From Halicephalobus mephisto (lineage: Eukaryota; Nematoda; Chromadorea; Rhabditida; Panagrolaimidae), in contig SWDT01000250.1 of the NCBI GenBank assembly GCA_009193035.1, forward strand, positions 1 to 38,902: a DNA stretch of 38,902 bases. Direction: 5' to 3'. A program made the translations under genes and the position numbers. Below, in pieces: positions 10,524 through 21,422 of this stretch. Every line of letters begins with the position of its first letter. The first letter of the stretch is position 1. The notes beneath the pieces are model-generated. The model had not been told where the DNA came from and searched no databases. It saw only the letters and a list, made by a program, of their open reading frames with translations.

Positions 10524-12313
10524 TTTAAATATCCAATAGCCGGAGGGAATGAAGCAACTGGTCAGTCAGGAATGGCCGGACTAGAGGTTTCGGGGATTAA
10601 ACTATCGCCACATGTGCTGACTTATTTTCGGATTTATTGCTTTGATGTAAAAATTCAAGAACAAGCAATTATTCTGCATTTGGTTAATTTTAAATAATGA
10701 CGGTATTTATGACATTTTTGAAATTTAAAAATCATTTAAAAAATTGAAATTTATATAAAAATTATTTTTCGAAATTCAACGGATTTTTGTGATTTTCTAA
10801 ATTGGGGGAATTTTGTTATTTTATAATTGGAAAATTTTGTAAAATTAAATTTTTTCGAAACTTGAATCTTACCTTTTTTACCAGAATCGGGTTGAATCAG
10901 GTGATTTTTGGAACGGAACGCCAAAGTCCGGACGTTGCTATGCGACATTGGAGAAAATTCTTGGATAAAAATTTTTCGATAAAAATCGCATTTTATTTTT
11001 TTTACATCAAGCGAAATATGAAGCTTATCCAAAGTCAACAAAAATCGAAATCTATTCAATATTAGCTGAATTAAAATTGTTTAAAATTTGGATTTTTGGG
11101 ATACTTTAAATATGAACTAATTAATTTCGAATAAACTATAATTTTTATTGTTTAAATTCAGATATTTTTGAAAAATAAAAATAAATTTAGCGAATTACAA
11201 AAAATTAAAATGCTCTAAAATTTGTGATTTTGTCGAGTTTGAAGTTTTTTAAATTTTTTCGGATGTTTGATTTTTGAAAATTCAAAATCGAAATTTGGGT
11301 TTTTCGTGTTAAAATAAAACTTATGAGTCATGTTTGGATTAGAAAAATTTAGTTGATTTTCAACTATCAATTGAAATAAAATTTTTAAATAGAAAAAATT
11401 CATAAACGTTTTTTAACATGGAAATTTCAAATTTCGATCTTGAATTCTGAATTCCAATTTGGGTAATAAAAATTACAGTGTTCCGTATTATGGAAGTTGA
11501 CGGTCAGGGTTCGAGGTCGGAGTTGGGTACTTTTATGTTATGATAACTTTTATAAACTTTTTATTTCGAAAATTTGTTCTGTATTATGTCAATTGACAGT
11601 TAAAACCCGATATTTGGATATTCTGAATCCAAATGTGACTCAGGTTGCGTTTTAACACAGATTCAAATTTCAATTTTGAATTCTGAATTCCAACTTTTAC
11701 AGTATAAAGTACAGTGTTCCGGATTATGGAAGTTGACGGTCAGGATTCAAAATTGAAATTTGTATTTTTCGTCTTAGGATACAACTCGCAAGTCATGTTG
11801 TGGTTCGAGAAAGCCAGATATCAGGTTCTAACTGTCAATTTACAAAAGACAAAATAAATTTTTAAAGTAAAAAATTCAGAAAGTTGTCTCAACGCGAAAA
11901 TTCTAAATTCCGACCTAGAACCCTAAGTTTCAATTTTGACAATACGAAGCACAGATGTTCCACTAAAAACGAAACTACACTTTCGTCCTCTGATCCCCGA
12001 TGATTTCATCTTGTGTACCTTTGTAGTTTGCTCAAATTGATTAGGGAATTTTTTGCGTACTTGTTAAAGATAACCATCAATGAAATCCCCAACATTTCCG
12101 CAACTGTTTTTAACATTTATGTCGACAAAAAACATAATTACCAACTATTTTGCACTTTTCAATACGAACCAAACTTGACCATCGGAGGAGAACCAGACCA
12201 ACATGCAACTGTCGAAAATGAAAGACCACAAAGATTGTAGGACCTTAATCAGTTGGACTGTCAGTTTTCTTCCTTTTAGATTGTCTCCTAGTCGATAACT
12301 TTGAATTTCTATA
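10524..12313. other. Long AT-rich intergenic region and ABCD3-like promoter
   Basis: No gene supported; the ORFs here are low-complexity A/T. It contains the decayed repeat at 11275-11960. The last part (about 12000-12313) is less AT-biased and includes an acceptor TCCTTTTAG (12271-12279), 34 nt before the ABCD3-like start codon, consistent with trans-splicing. Confidence 0.5.
11275..11960 (+). repeat. Degenerate tandem repeat, period about 235 bp
   Basis: Related phrases recur: TTGAATTCTGAATTCCAA at about 11442 and 11681, GGAAGTTGACGGTCAGG at about 11491 and 11729, and TTCAAAAT(C/T)GAAATTTG at about 11280 and 11747 (two periods apart). A third, weaker match begins near 11895. This looks like an old satellite of roughly three units. 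Confidence 0.55.
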
Positions 12314-15300
12314 ATGCCAGCGGTTTTGAGTCGTCTGGCGAACTCTGTTCCGTCATTGAGAGAAGCAGCTCCTGCGATTTTTGGCATCTCCGCATGTCTC
12401 TTCATCATCAACGCTTACAGAAGGAAATATGGACTTGGGTAGGTTTCGATAAGTTCGGAAATTAATAAAATTGAATTTCAATCTACTAAAAAAAATAATT
12501 TCTTAAAATTATAAATAAATTAAAAATTTTTTAATTTGTAAAAAAATTTAAAATTTCTTAATTTACAAATAAAGTTAGAATTTTTTAAAATTTATAAAAA
12601 AAATTTAAAATTCTTAATTTTCTTGTCGAGACTAATTTTTAAAAATGATTTTCGAAAATAAAGAACTTTAAAAATCTTTTTAAATAAATTATAAATAAAA
12701 TTATATAATTGTACTTTCCATTCAGGATTGTGAAAAATTTGAATATTTCTACTTGGTCCTGAGTGGAAATTCCAGATTTTCTCTATCAAATAACATTTAT
12801 ATTTTAAAATTCAAAAAATTAATTTTTTTTTGAAATATTTCTTTATTAAAGTAAAATCTAAAAAATCAATTTTTTTTGAAATATTTCTTCATTAAGATAA
12901 AATTCGAAAAATTAATTTTTTTTTCGGAAAATTTCGACATAAAAATCGACCAATTTTTTCCTTTTTTAGCCGTCTCAGACTCAACAACTCCTATATCAAG
13001 AAAAAAGAGACTTCGAAGAAGCAGGATGCTGAAAAATCCCACGTGGACATGAAGTTCCTCAAAAAACTTTTGAAAATCAGCAAGATTCTGATTCCTTCGT
13101 TTTTCTCCGCGGAGGTGGGGTACATGATCCTCATCGCCATCAGTCTTCTCTGCAGAACCTATGCAGATGTCTGGATGATCATGACCTCGACCAAGATCGA
13201 AGCGGCTATCATCGACAGAAACAAGGACCTCTTCAAGAGCTCCGTCATCCACTACTTCCTCTGCATGCCCTCCGTCAGCGTCGTCAACAGTCTTCTGAAG
13301 TTCGGATTGAGCGAATTGAAGCTCAGATTCAGAGAGAGGTTGACAAATCACCTGTATAAGCAGTATTTGGAGTAAGTCTTGGCCGGAATTTTAAAGTTTT
13401 AAAAGTTTAAAACCGGAATTAGGAAGAAATTTGACAAAAATTTCCAGTAAGGACCGGACCGTACGGTCCCACGTGGAACGGTATAGGACTCCTCGTATCT
13501 CCGCAGAAAAAAGATACGAGGTCTTCCTTACCGAAATTTTTTTGTTTAAAATTTAAAATTTCAAACTAATTTCGAATTTTCTTCATAAAAATACTTCCAA
13601 TTAGACTAATTAACGGTTTTCAGTGGTTTTACTTTCTACAAAATGTCCAACCTCGACAACAGAATCGCCAACGCCGATCAACTCCTCACCCAGGACGTCG
13701 ATCGCTTCTGTGAGGGCATTGTCGAGCTCTACTCTAACCTGTCGAAGCCGATTGTCGACGTCCTTCTCTACGTCTGGCGTCTTGGAGGAGCCCTCGGGTT
13801 CCAGGCCCCCTCTAGACTCTTCGTCTACTTACTCATCAGTGGGGTCTTCCTCACTTACCTCCGCAGACCCATCGGGAAGCTTACTGTAGTCGAACAACAG
13901 TTGGAAGGGGAATTCAGATACGTCAACTCCCGGCTAATCATGAACTCAGAGGAAATCGCTTTCTACCAAGGGAACGAGCGAGAGAAACAGTCAGTCATGG
14001 ATTCCTTCAAGAAGATGATCAGCCATCTCCGGAACATGATCCTATTCAGATTCACGATCGGATTCTGCGACAACATCATCGCCAAATACGCCGCCACTAT
14101 AGTCGGATGGTAAGGGATTACGAAATGCATTAAGAAAAGTTTTGCTTTGTTAATTGACGTCAAAACCAGTCATTATCCAACTTTTTTAAAATTTTCTGAA
14201 TAGTCGTTTCGATAGATCTGTAGAGAACAATGGATAGTGATTAAGGTTGATTTTTTAGTCACTATCTTGATTTCCTTAAATTAAAGAACCAATGTTGGAT
14301 AGTGCCGAGAACGACATTCAATCGTATTCTTCAGTCACTATCCAACATTTGGGACACTTTTAAAATGGAAAATCTGATGGAAATTAAGATAGTGACTGAA
14401 AATCCACTGTTCATGATTTACTCGAAAAATCGAAAATTACAAAATTCAAAATTAAAATACACATTTCTAGATTGAAATTTTCAGGTATACTGTATCTCGT
14501 CCGTTTTTCAACAAAAATGACACCAAGATGAAGAATAAATCGAAGAATGAACTGATGCAGGACTACTATAATTCAGGCAGAATGATGTTCAAATTGGCCG
14601 AAGCTCTAGGACGATTAGCTTTGGCTGGAAGAGAAATGACGAGATTATCTGGCTTCACAACCAGAGTGGACTCCCTCGTCAATGTTCTCAATGATCTTCA
14701 GCAGGGCAAATACCAGAGAACTATGGTTTCTGATTCGGCTTCTACAGAATCCCTGGACCTGGTTCCTGGGTCCGGAGAACTGGTCATCCAGGACAACATC
14801 ATCAAGTTCGAAAATGTCCCCCTAGTGACCCCCAATGGCGATGTTCTCATCAGATCTTTGGACTTCGAGGTCCCGAGTGGAAGAAACGTCCTCATCTGTG
14901 GCCCCAACGGCTGTGGTGGGAACTCCTTCTGAAATTCCACAATAACAATTATTTCAGGCAAATCCAGTCTCTTCAGAATCCTCGGAGAACTTTGGCCTTT
15001 GTTTGGAGGCAAATTGACGAAACCAGCCAAGGGGAAACTCTTCTACGTCCCTCAGAGACCGTACATGACCCTGGGGACTCTGAGAGATCAAGTGATCTAT
15101 CCGGACAAACCCATGGACATGAGAAAGAAGGGGATCAGCGACCGAGATCTCATCGACTACTTGGATCTAGTCCAACTGGGCAACATTCTCCAGCGAGAAG
15201 GAGGCTGGGATTCCGTCCAAGACTGGATGGATGTTCTTTCTGGAGGTGAAAAACAAAGAATTGCGGTGAGTTGAAAGTATTAACCACGATATCCCTAGAG

Positions 15301-16403
15301 ATAAGACAAACTACGAAAAATATTATTCAAAAGAGGAACATTAATGTCGAATTATTTCGAAAAAAAAACACATTTTCCACTTGAAAGCATCTGCACAAAT
15401 TTCACTTTTTTGTTTTTAAATTTTCAGAGAAATTGGATTATTTTTGTTATTTTTATAGATAGATAGTTACTTCAGCCTTTACTAATTCTAGAAATATGGA
15501 AATTAACAAAAAAAATTAATTTTAATCAAAATTAGAAAAATTTGTTTGGGAAATCTCAAATGAAAAATTTTTCCTCTTCCAAATAATTCTGGATCGATCA
15601 CAGATGCTAGAGATGCCTCGTGACTGAAGGCAATCTGATCTGCGTGATTGGGCTCAGTTAGTGGTCTCCAGCACCTGTGTCAGTGTTGGGACAGGAACTG
15701 GACTAGAAAGAGAGCGTCAGCAGCGGTAGTCTGAGTACCGGGGGTGAAGTACTGTAGGGCACGAGTGGGGCTCTCCGCAGATGCCACAAATCCCTTGCAA
15801 CTGAGTCCAATCACCCTCACTTCTCAATTCTTCAAAATTACCTGTCAGCTTTCTGTTTTAAAAAACAAACACTACTAATATGTAACACCAAATCCATATG
15901 ATTTCCACTCAGGACCTAGAAAACTTGAAAAACTCGTTTCATGGTTCCGAACAGATAATTCGATTTTAGTCAAAATTAATTTTCAAATTTTATGTAAAAA
16001 AAATTATTTTTAATAATTTCGATGAAAAACCAGATTTTTGGAAAATCAACATTGATCGATAAAAACGAAATTATTAAAAGTAATTTTTTACATAAAATTT
16101 GACTAATATTTACTGTAATTTTCCTATTTTAAAATTTCCCGATTATTTAATAATTTCTTCCAGATGGCCAGATTGTTCTACCATCGACCCCAGTTCGCCA
16201 TCTTGGACGAGTGTACTTCTGCTGTTTCCGTCGACGTGGAGGGGGCCATGTACAACAAGTGCCGCGAACTCGGGATCACGCTCTTCACTGTATCCCACAG
16301 GAAGTCCCTCTGGGTCCATCACGACTACTTCCTCCAGATGGATGGTCGTGGAAGTTATGTCTACGATAAAATCGATGAAAATGTTCAGCAATTTGGATCT
16401 TAG
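12314..16403 (+). CDS. Peroxisomal half ABC transporter, ABCD3/PMP70 type
   Basis: Six exons: 12314-12438, 12970-13371, 13624-14109, 14485-14915, 14958-15265, 16164-16403; all phases join into 663 aa (human PMP70 is 659). ABCD proteins dimerise in the peroxisomal membrane and import long-chain acyl-CoAs for beta-oxidation. Seen: N-terminal hydrophobic segment, transmembrane part with [19 protein letters not shown] and the ABCD EAA-like motif NSEEIAFYQ (about 283-291), Walker A GPNGCGKSS split across exons 4/5, [18 protein letters not shown], signature LSGGEKQR, Walker [12 protein letters not shown] and the H-loop TVSHRKS. Similarity is closer to PMP70 than to ALDP, so C. elegans pmp-1/pmp-2 are the likely relatives. 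The introns are unusually rich in hairpins and repeats. It ends 33 bp from a convergent gene. Confidence 0.95.
13456..13469. repeat. Perfect 14-bp palindrome in ABCD3-like intron 2
   Basis: GGACCGTACGGTCC, directly followed by CACGTG two bases on. Together with the adjacent hairpin it makes a structured, GC-rich block in an otherwise AT-rich intron. Confidence 0.6.
13479..13533 (+). other. Small RNA-precursor-like hairpin in ABCD3-like intron 2
   Basis: Two 22-nt arms (13479-13500 and 13512-13533) fold with 18 of 22 positions paired, two symmetric 2-nt internal loops and an 11-nt loop. The ten loop-proximal pairs are perfect (CCTCGTATCT with AGATACGAGG). Geometry resembles a short intronic microRNA precursor; no known microRNA seed was recognised. 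Confidence 0.4.
14168..14400. repeat. GATAGTGACT inverted-repeat cluster in ABCD3-like intron 3
   Basis: Six occurrences of a GGATAGTGACTGA-type word in mixed orientation: 14168-14181 (reverse), 14231-14242 (forward), 14256-14266 (reverse), 14295-14306 (forward), 14332-14346 (reverse), 14387-14400 (forward). Adjacent forward/reverse pairs can form hairpins. The same word family fills intron 1 of the peroxidase gene at 23238-23444, so it is a dispersed repeat family. Confidence 0.65.
15644..15814. other. 171-nt structured element in ABCD3-like intron 5 (possible ncRNA)
   Basis: A GC-rich island closed by a 16-bp stem (15644-15659 with 15799-15814, one G.U). Inside are a hairpin CCAGCAC/GTGTTGG (15668-15674, 15683-15689), a stem GAGAGC/GCTCTC (15710-15715, 15770-15775) and within it AGTAC/GTACT (15734-15738, 15749-15753). 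It could be a structured non-coding RNA hosted in the intron or a MITE. I compared it from memory with spliceosomal RNAs, SRP, RNase P/MRP, U3 and H/ACA patterns and found no match. Strand undetermined. Confidence 0.4.
15984..16100. repeat. Long inverted repeat in ABCD3-like intron 5
   Basis: Arms of about 36 nt (15984-16021 and 16066-16100; they share CATAAAATTT and CGAAATTATTAAAA on the right-arm strand) are separated by 44 nt. It looks like a MITE or an AT-rich cruciform just before the last exon. Confidence 0.6.
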
Positions 16404-16436
16404 TTTTTATAAAATTATTATTTTTCTAATTATAAA

Positions 16437-17038
16437 TCATTGAGTTTTAAAAACCTCATTCGCAACGCAATTGGCCGTGTAATTTTGTTCCACAGAATGA
16501 GTGCCATGGGAGTTGGTTGCGACGACTTTGTAGATTCCCTGATCTGCTTGAGTGGGATTCTTCATAATCAAAGTACATATATACTTGCCAACTTGTTTCT
16601 TGACCTTCGTCACGTACCGGTCACCAACGAGTTCTTTATCCTTCAAGAACCATTGGACCTTCGGCTCTGGATTGCCATTGCACCTAAAAAGTGATTAATT
16701 TTAAAAATAAAAATCAGAATTTCACAATTTCTAGAATCTTCAAAAATCTAGAAAAAACTAAAATTGAAAAATCTCAAAAAATTTCAAAAATACTAAGTTT
16801 TAGTTTTTAGAATTCCATCGAAAACTCCAGAATCCATTGGAAGATTCCAGAGCTTCCTAATATCTAGTGGAAACTTTTTAAACATCTAAAATTAAAATTC
16901 TAAAGTTTTAGAAATCCGTAAAGTCCGTTTTTAACTTCCACAACAGTACGGTAGGACTTACATGCACTCAAACAAGACGGATCCATCTGGTCTGTTGATG
17001 ATTGAAGGAGGTTTATCGAAAAAAGGGGCGATCGGCAT
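16437..17038 (-). CDS. Small single immunoglobulin-domain protein
   Basis: Two exons (17038-16962, 16683-16437) give 107 aa. It begins MPIAPFFDKPPSI and forms one I-set Ig domain: FECMCNGNPEPKVQWF (Cys and Trp of the fold), then ICTLIMKN, and DQGIYKVVATNSHGTHS (the DxGxYxxxAxNxxG signature, with Tyr/Val replacing the usual second Cys). There is no signal peptide, so it is probably intracellular, resembling single Ig modules of the muscle proteins twitchin/UNC-89. An acceptor CTTTAG lies 4 nt before the start codon. Because TIM22 ends 211 bp upstream on the same strand, this gene is likely the second gene of an operon. Function unknown. Confidence 0.8.
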
Positions 17039-17253
17039 GATTCTAAAGGTAACCAAGAGCTATCTAACAAGAGCACTTTGCTTAATGCCCACGCTGTCAT
17101 TTGTCGATTGGATCGAGCAATTGATCCGCCTTCGGCTCAGCTGTCACAAAGCTGGATGTTGACTTTCGACAAAAACCGATAATCAAATAAATGTGGAACT
17201 TTTTAAATCTTCATCTACTCCTATGAAACTCAACGAACAAAAACAGTTATTTT

Positions 17254-18049
17254 TTATCTTTTCATGTAATAGTCGATGATTGTGGAGAACGCGGCGAAAC
17301 CTGCAGCTCCGAATATCCCTGGCTTGATTCCTGCTCGAAGACCTAAGGCACCTCCGACGACGGCTCCAGAAAAAGTTCCGTTTTTCCAGTCGCTTTTGGC
17401 CCGGACCGTTTCCATGAGACATTCAGTACCGGAGAACATGAACCCGATTGTGGCGAAATTTTTGGAATAAGATTTCATCCTTCCGGACATTTCCTTCCAT
17501 GTTTCTTTCAATGTTAGCTAAAAATCACATGTAAAATTTGCTAAACTCGGAAAAACAAACAGGTTTCGTAGGGTCCCCGGCGTTGACAGACAACCTCGGG
17601 TCCACAGCCGCTGTGAAGATTCCGAAGCCAACACCGAGAGCTCCACCAAGTACAAAAGCCAGTATGGATTTGCAGGCACAGTTTTCCATCGCAAAATGAA
17701 TGTACTTTTCTTGATCTGACATAGGAGGAAGGGACAGGAGTTGCTGAAAATTTCACAATAAAATCCACATACAATCTTGAACTAAAATTCCACCTGTTTC
17801 AGGCCTACAGGTTCTCCAGGGGTTCCCCATGGCCTCTGCCTACTTCCAATCATGTCGTCTATCATCTGAACATATGAACTTGGGATGTAAGTGAATTCTT
17901 TTTTCTAAAAAAAAGTTTATATAAAAATCACAAGAAACAAATGCAGGGAAACTTACTGGAGCAGTACTGGGTTCCTTCTGTGGCAAGAAGGGGTTTGAAA
18001 ACAGATTCACTGCCCTTAGAAATTCGGGAGAATGGGCAGGAGACGTCAT
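17254..18049 (-). CDS. timm22: TIM22, mitochondrial inner-membrane carrier translocase
   Basis: Four exons, all phase 0: 18049-17957, 17865-17794, 17743-17561, 17517-17254; 203 aa (human 194). Tim22 is the channel subunit that inserts carrier proteins into the mitochondrial inner membrane. Seen: MENCACKS, the glycine-rich helix [49 protein letters not shown] (the family core with conserved Cys) and [28 protein letters not shown] at the end. No presequence is needed. Intron 3 has an unusual GTTTGT donor. The Ig-domain gene follows 211 bp downstream on the same strand, consistent with an operon. Confidence 0.93.
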
Positions 18050-19059
18050 TTTCGAAGAAGAGTAAAAAAGCAAAAAGAAAACCAGGAAAGTAAGCGCATG
18101 TTGCGAGTCATAAAGACGCGAGTTGAATTTTCTGCTAGACTTTGGTGAAAAAAATTTTATAATTTTTATTTTTTAATAATTTTGTTGTTTATTAGTAAAA
18201 ATATGAAATTTGTTATTTTTGCAACCAGATTTTCAATTTGTTGTCATTCTCCAAGTTTGATCAACGACAGTGACTAGTTTTGTTTTTTTATTAAACATCG
18301 GATTTTTCGATGTTTTTTAACAAAGCCAGATTTTCCATTTCCAAAAAAGACCAGTTTTAATATTTTTTGTAAAATTGACAAGTTTATGATTTTTAAAAAA
18401 TGAATCTGAATTTTATTTCGTTTTCGATCATGAGAAATCTCGATGCGAATCCCGATCACACTGTTCAGTCACGATTGGTTACTGTCGAAAATGAAAAAAA
18501 TAAAAACAACGAAAAACAAAGAAAATCCAAATTTTTATCCCGCAATAGTCGGTTAATACACCGATATAACGATAGTAATTCTCCAAAGCGTGATGGGACA
18601 TGTCTGTTCCAAATCTTTGTTCCAGTTTTTATATTTTTAAAAATTAAAAATCAAAACTACTTTAAATAACTTTGCATCTGTTATATAATATTTTAAAAGC
18701 TATTTTAGGTAAATTTCAACTTTTTAAAAAAAAGCTTTATATAATATTTCAGATATCTTTAAAATCTAAAATTAGTCTTCAGAATCCAGGATTCTGAAGG
18801 TTGACTATTGAGTCTGATCTTAAATCCAGAGTATATAGGTTGTATTACAGTATTATAAGTACTTTTTGTGAAGTTTTAGTTCTAAAATTGGAAGATAGAT
18901 CCTTGGGACAGAAACGTCACATAATTCTCCGAAGTAGCCAGCTTCATAAAACAACGAGTGGACTTCTACCGTAACTTCAAAGGTCATCGCGGTAGGGGTT
19001 AATTTCCGTCTTGTATCAATATTTATTAAAAATTTCATTTTCAAAAAACAATAAAAATC
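18050..19059. other. Intergenic between TIM22 and chemoreceptor
   Basis: AT-rich; no supported gene. The ORFs at 18400-18669 (+) and 18853-19044 (-) show low-complexity, non-family sequence. Confidence 0.5.
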
Positions 19060-20151
19060 CTAAATTATCATATTGGATTTAATGTTGGTTATTCTTCGGC
19101 CCAGCACTATAGTTGAATTGAACATGTTATTTTTCCCTAACCAACGATTAATTACTTTTTTTATATAAGCCTTGTAAGGCGAGACGAAGTAAATACTGGT
19201 AATGAACTCCAAAGTACAATGGAACGAACAAAAAGTAAGAGCAACCATGACCATTTGTCCTGAGTACGGTAGGTCGAAAATGTGCAAAAGGAAAAAAACA
19301 GTAAAAGGAAAAATCAGATAAATTACGGTAACTATGAATTGGACAACATTGCTGACAAAAAGCATTTTCGTTATTTTGAAGGAATGGAAGGAGTTTTCTT
19401 TCATGTTGAGGAACCTCAGTCTTCTGACGAAGAAGAACCCGATGACGACTGCGAACAGAACGACGCCGTAGATCCCCATCAATCCTAGAATTAAGTAAGG
19501 CTTGACAGTATCCGGATTAACAACTACGAAAGAAGGTTCGTCGAAAAAGTACGACAAAGTTTCGTCGACTTCCAGGGCTGTTTTTCTGATTTCAGCAGAA
19601 TCAACAGTACCGTACCAGACGAGACAGCCCACCACTACTGAAGCCAATCCGACATGTTCCAGAAAATAAATAATTATTATCCACTTCGAACGGAAGAATA
19701 TCTGCCATTTGTTTGGAAAAATCTGAAAACTACAGTAATCCGGAAATTAAAAAAAGTTCCGACTTACAAAGTACCTATGAACCAAACTGATCGTGACGCC
19801 CATCAACGCGTTATGTGCACAGATAACGCAGAATCCTCCTTGAGTCAGGGAAACTAGCGGACCGTGCTGTCTGAACACGCCGTCGCAGAATATACCGAAG
19901 GCCGGAGGCAGGGGGATCGGCTTAAACAAGGTCATTCCGGTCTCGAACAAAATACACCAAACAGAACGATTCAATAAATACCATCGGAAATTTCCCAATT
20001 TGGCTGATTTCTTAATTGCGAAGAACACAAGAAGACAAAACAAGACCCACGAAATCGACTGATTGAACAACACTATGATTTGGCAGATATCCCTTAAATT
20101 CGGATTAAAAATGTATTCTAGCGGTCTTCCGGTCATGTGGACAAACTTCAT
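19060..20151 (-). CDS. Seven-transmembrane chemoreceptor, Srh/Sri type
   Basis: Two exons (20151-19768 and 19722-19060, phase 0) give 348 aa. Nematode chemosensory GPCR of the Str superfamily, expressed in sensory neurons. Seen: TM1 ISWVLFCLLVFFAI, the Srh/Sri-like GNFRWYLLNRSVWC, LPPAFGIFCDGVF, IFPNKWQ after the intron, a long extracellular loop (residues about 155-185), TM5 GLMGIYGVVLFAVVIGFFF, TM6 VQFIVTVIYLIFPFTVFFLL, TM7 ending in FVSPYKAYIKK. The start is preceded directly by GACTAG, so it may be trans-spliced or a further upstream exon may exist. No frameshift is seen. Ligand unknown; I could not separate Srh from Sri with confidence. Confidence 0.85.
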
Positions 20152-21268
20152 CTAGTCAAAAAAACAGCCATTAAAACAGGTGAAAAACTCAAAGATTTTA
20201 TTACAGTACTAAATGTTACTTGAACTATTTTAAGCACATTGGACCAAAAGTTTTTTATTAATATTCCCGTTTCTACAATTCTGACAACGTATGAATTATG
20301 AAGTTGTCTGCCAATTATTTATTTGGTCTTTAATCATAATATTACAAATGTTCAAAAATCGTTTTAACACGGAATTTTAAAACTTTCTAATCGAGACAAA
20401 AAAACTAAAATTTTATTTTTTTGTAAATTTTGGGACACTTGTACAATATTCTGTAAAATGACTTAAATACAGTAAGCCTTTAAAATTTATTTGTAAAATT
20501 AAAAATGAAATGTAGAGTTAGTTGTTCATAAATGTCGATGTATTTGAAGATGACCGTAATGGCGAGAACGTCAGTGCAAAGGACAAGTGGACTTCTAAAG
20601 TTCACAATTAATGTCCTTGATTCGCGTTTTAGTGTTTACCGTAATTATGTGATGCTTTTAAACAATCAAAAAGTATTATCTTTTATATTTTCCTTTACCG
20701 TAATTGTCATATTTATCACTTTTTGGTTTTATTGCCCGAGTTTGAGACAATAAAGAAACTAATACTGAGCAGTAGTAAGAAGGATCACTACGTTTAGGAA
20801 TTTAAATATTGGATATTTAATTCAGAAATAGGTTTTTTTTAAATTAGATAGTTGTTCGTAATTTGTCGTTTTTATCTCGTTGACGGAACTAGGAGTGCCT
20901 GGAGAGGAGCCAGAATTGATTCCGAAAGACCGGTACTGACATGAATGACCTCAGGAAAGCAATCTTCTAATTTCCATCGATTTGAGTTAATTTTATACAT
21001 TTTTGAATAAAAATATTTAAAAATTGAAGAGATACCGGAAACTAGGTGTCTTGAAGAAGATTCCTTAGGAGATGTGTATGTTCAGAAAGGTTACATGTGG
21101 ATATCTAAACATGAAATGTCCTATTGGACTTTAGCTTCCTTTTCAAATATATCCGGACCTAGATAGTGATCTTTGAAAGTCTACTTTTTAACTACAAATC
21201 AACATGTAGTTGTTTAACAGCCGATTTCGCATTAAAATTGACGAAATTCTTCAAATTTAAATAATTTA

Positions 21269-21422
21269 CACAAAAAAGTATAATTTTTAGTTTTTTTAAA
21301 ATTGCAAAATGTGACGAAAATATAACATTTTTGACAAATATTTGACTTTTGTGACGAAAATTTAAAAATAATAGTGACGATTTATATCTGTTACTGTACC
21401 AAAAGTTGTGTTTTTTTGTGTA
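21269..21422. mobile_element. MITE, diverged copy
   Basis: Ends TTTACACAAAAAAG and TTTTTTTGTGTAAA are inverted. The interior keeps TTGACTTTTGTGACGAAAAT and ACGATTTATATCTGTTACTG, shared with the three younger copies. No ORF. Confidence 0.6.

Noticed and set aside
13623..13889. Ser/Thr-rich ORF inside ABCD3-like exon 3
   Set aside because: Alternate-frame shadow of the transporter exon.
15600..15830. tRNA, snRNA, SRP or RNase P/MRP gene in ABCD3-like intron 5
   Set aside because: No tRNA B-box, Sm site, or conserved P4-type elements could be recognised; kept only as an unknown structured element.
18400..18669. 89-aa plus-strand ORF
   Set aside because: Asn/Lys-rich chance ORF; no conserved motif.
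20532..20753. 73-aa plus-strand ORF with a hydrophobic C-terminus
   Set aside because: No homology, no acceptor or promoter context; composition fits chance in AT-rich DNA.
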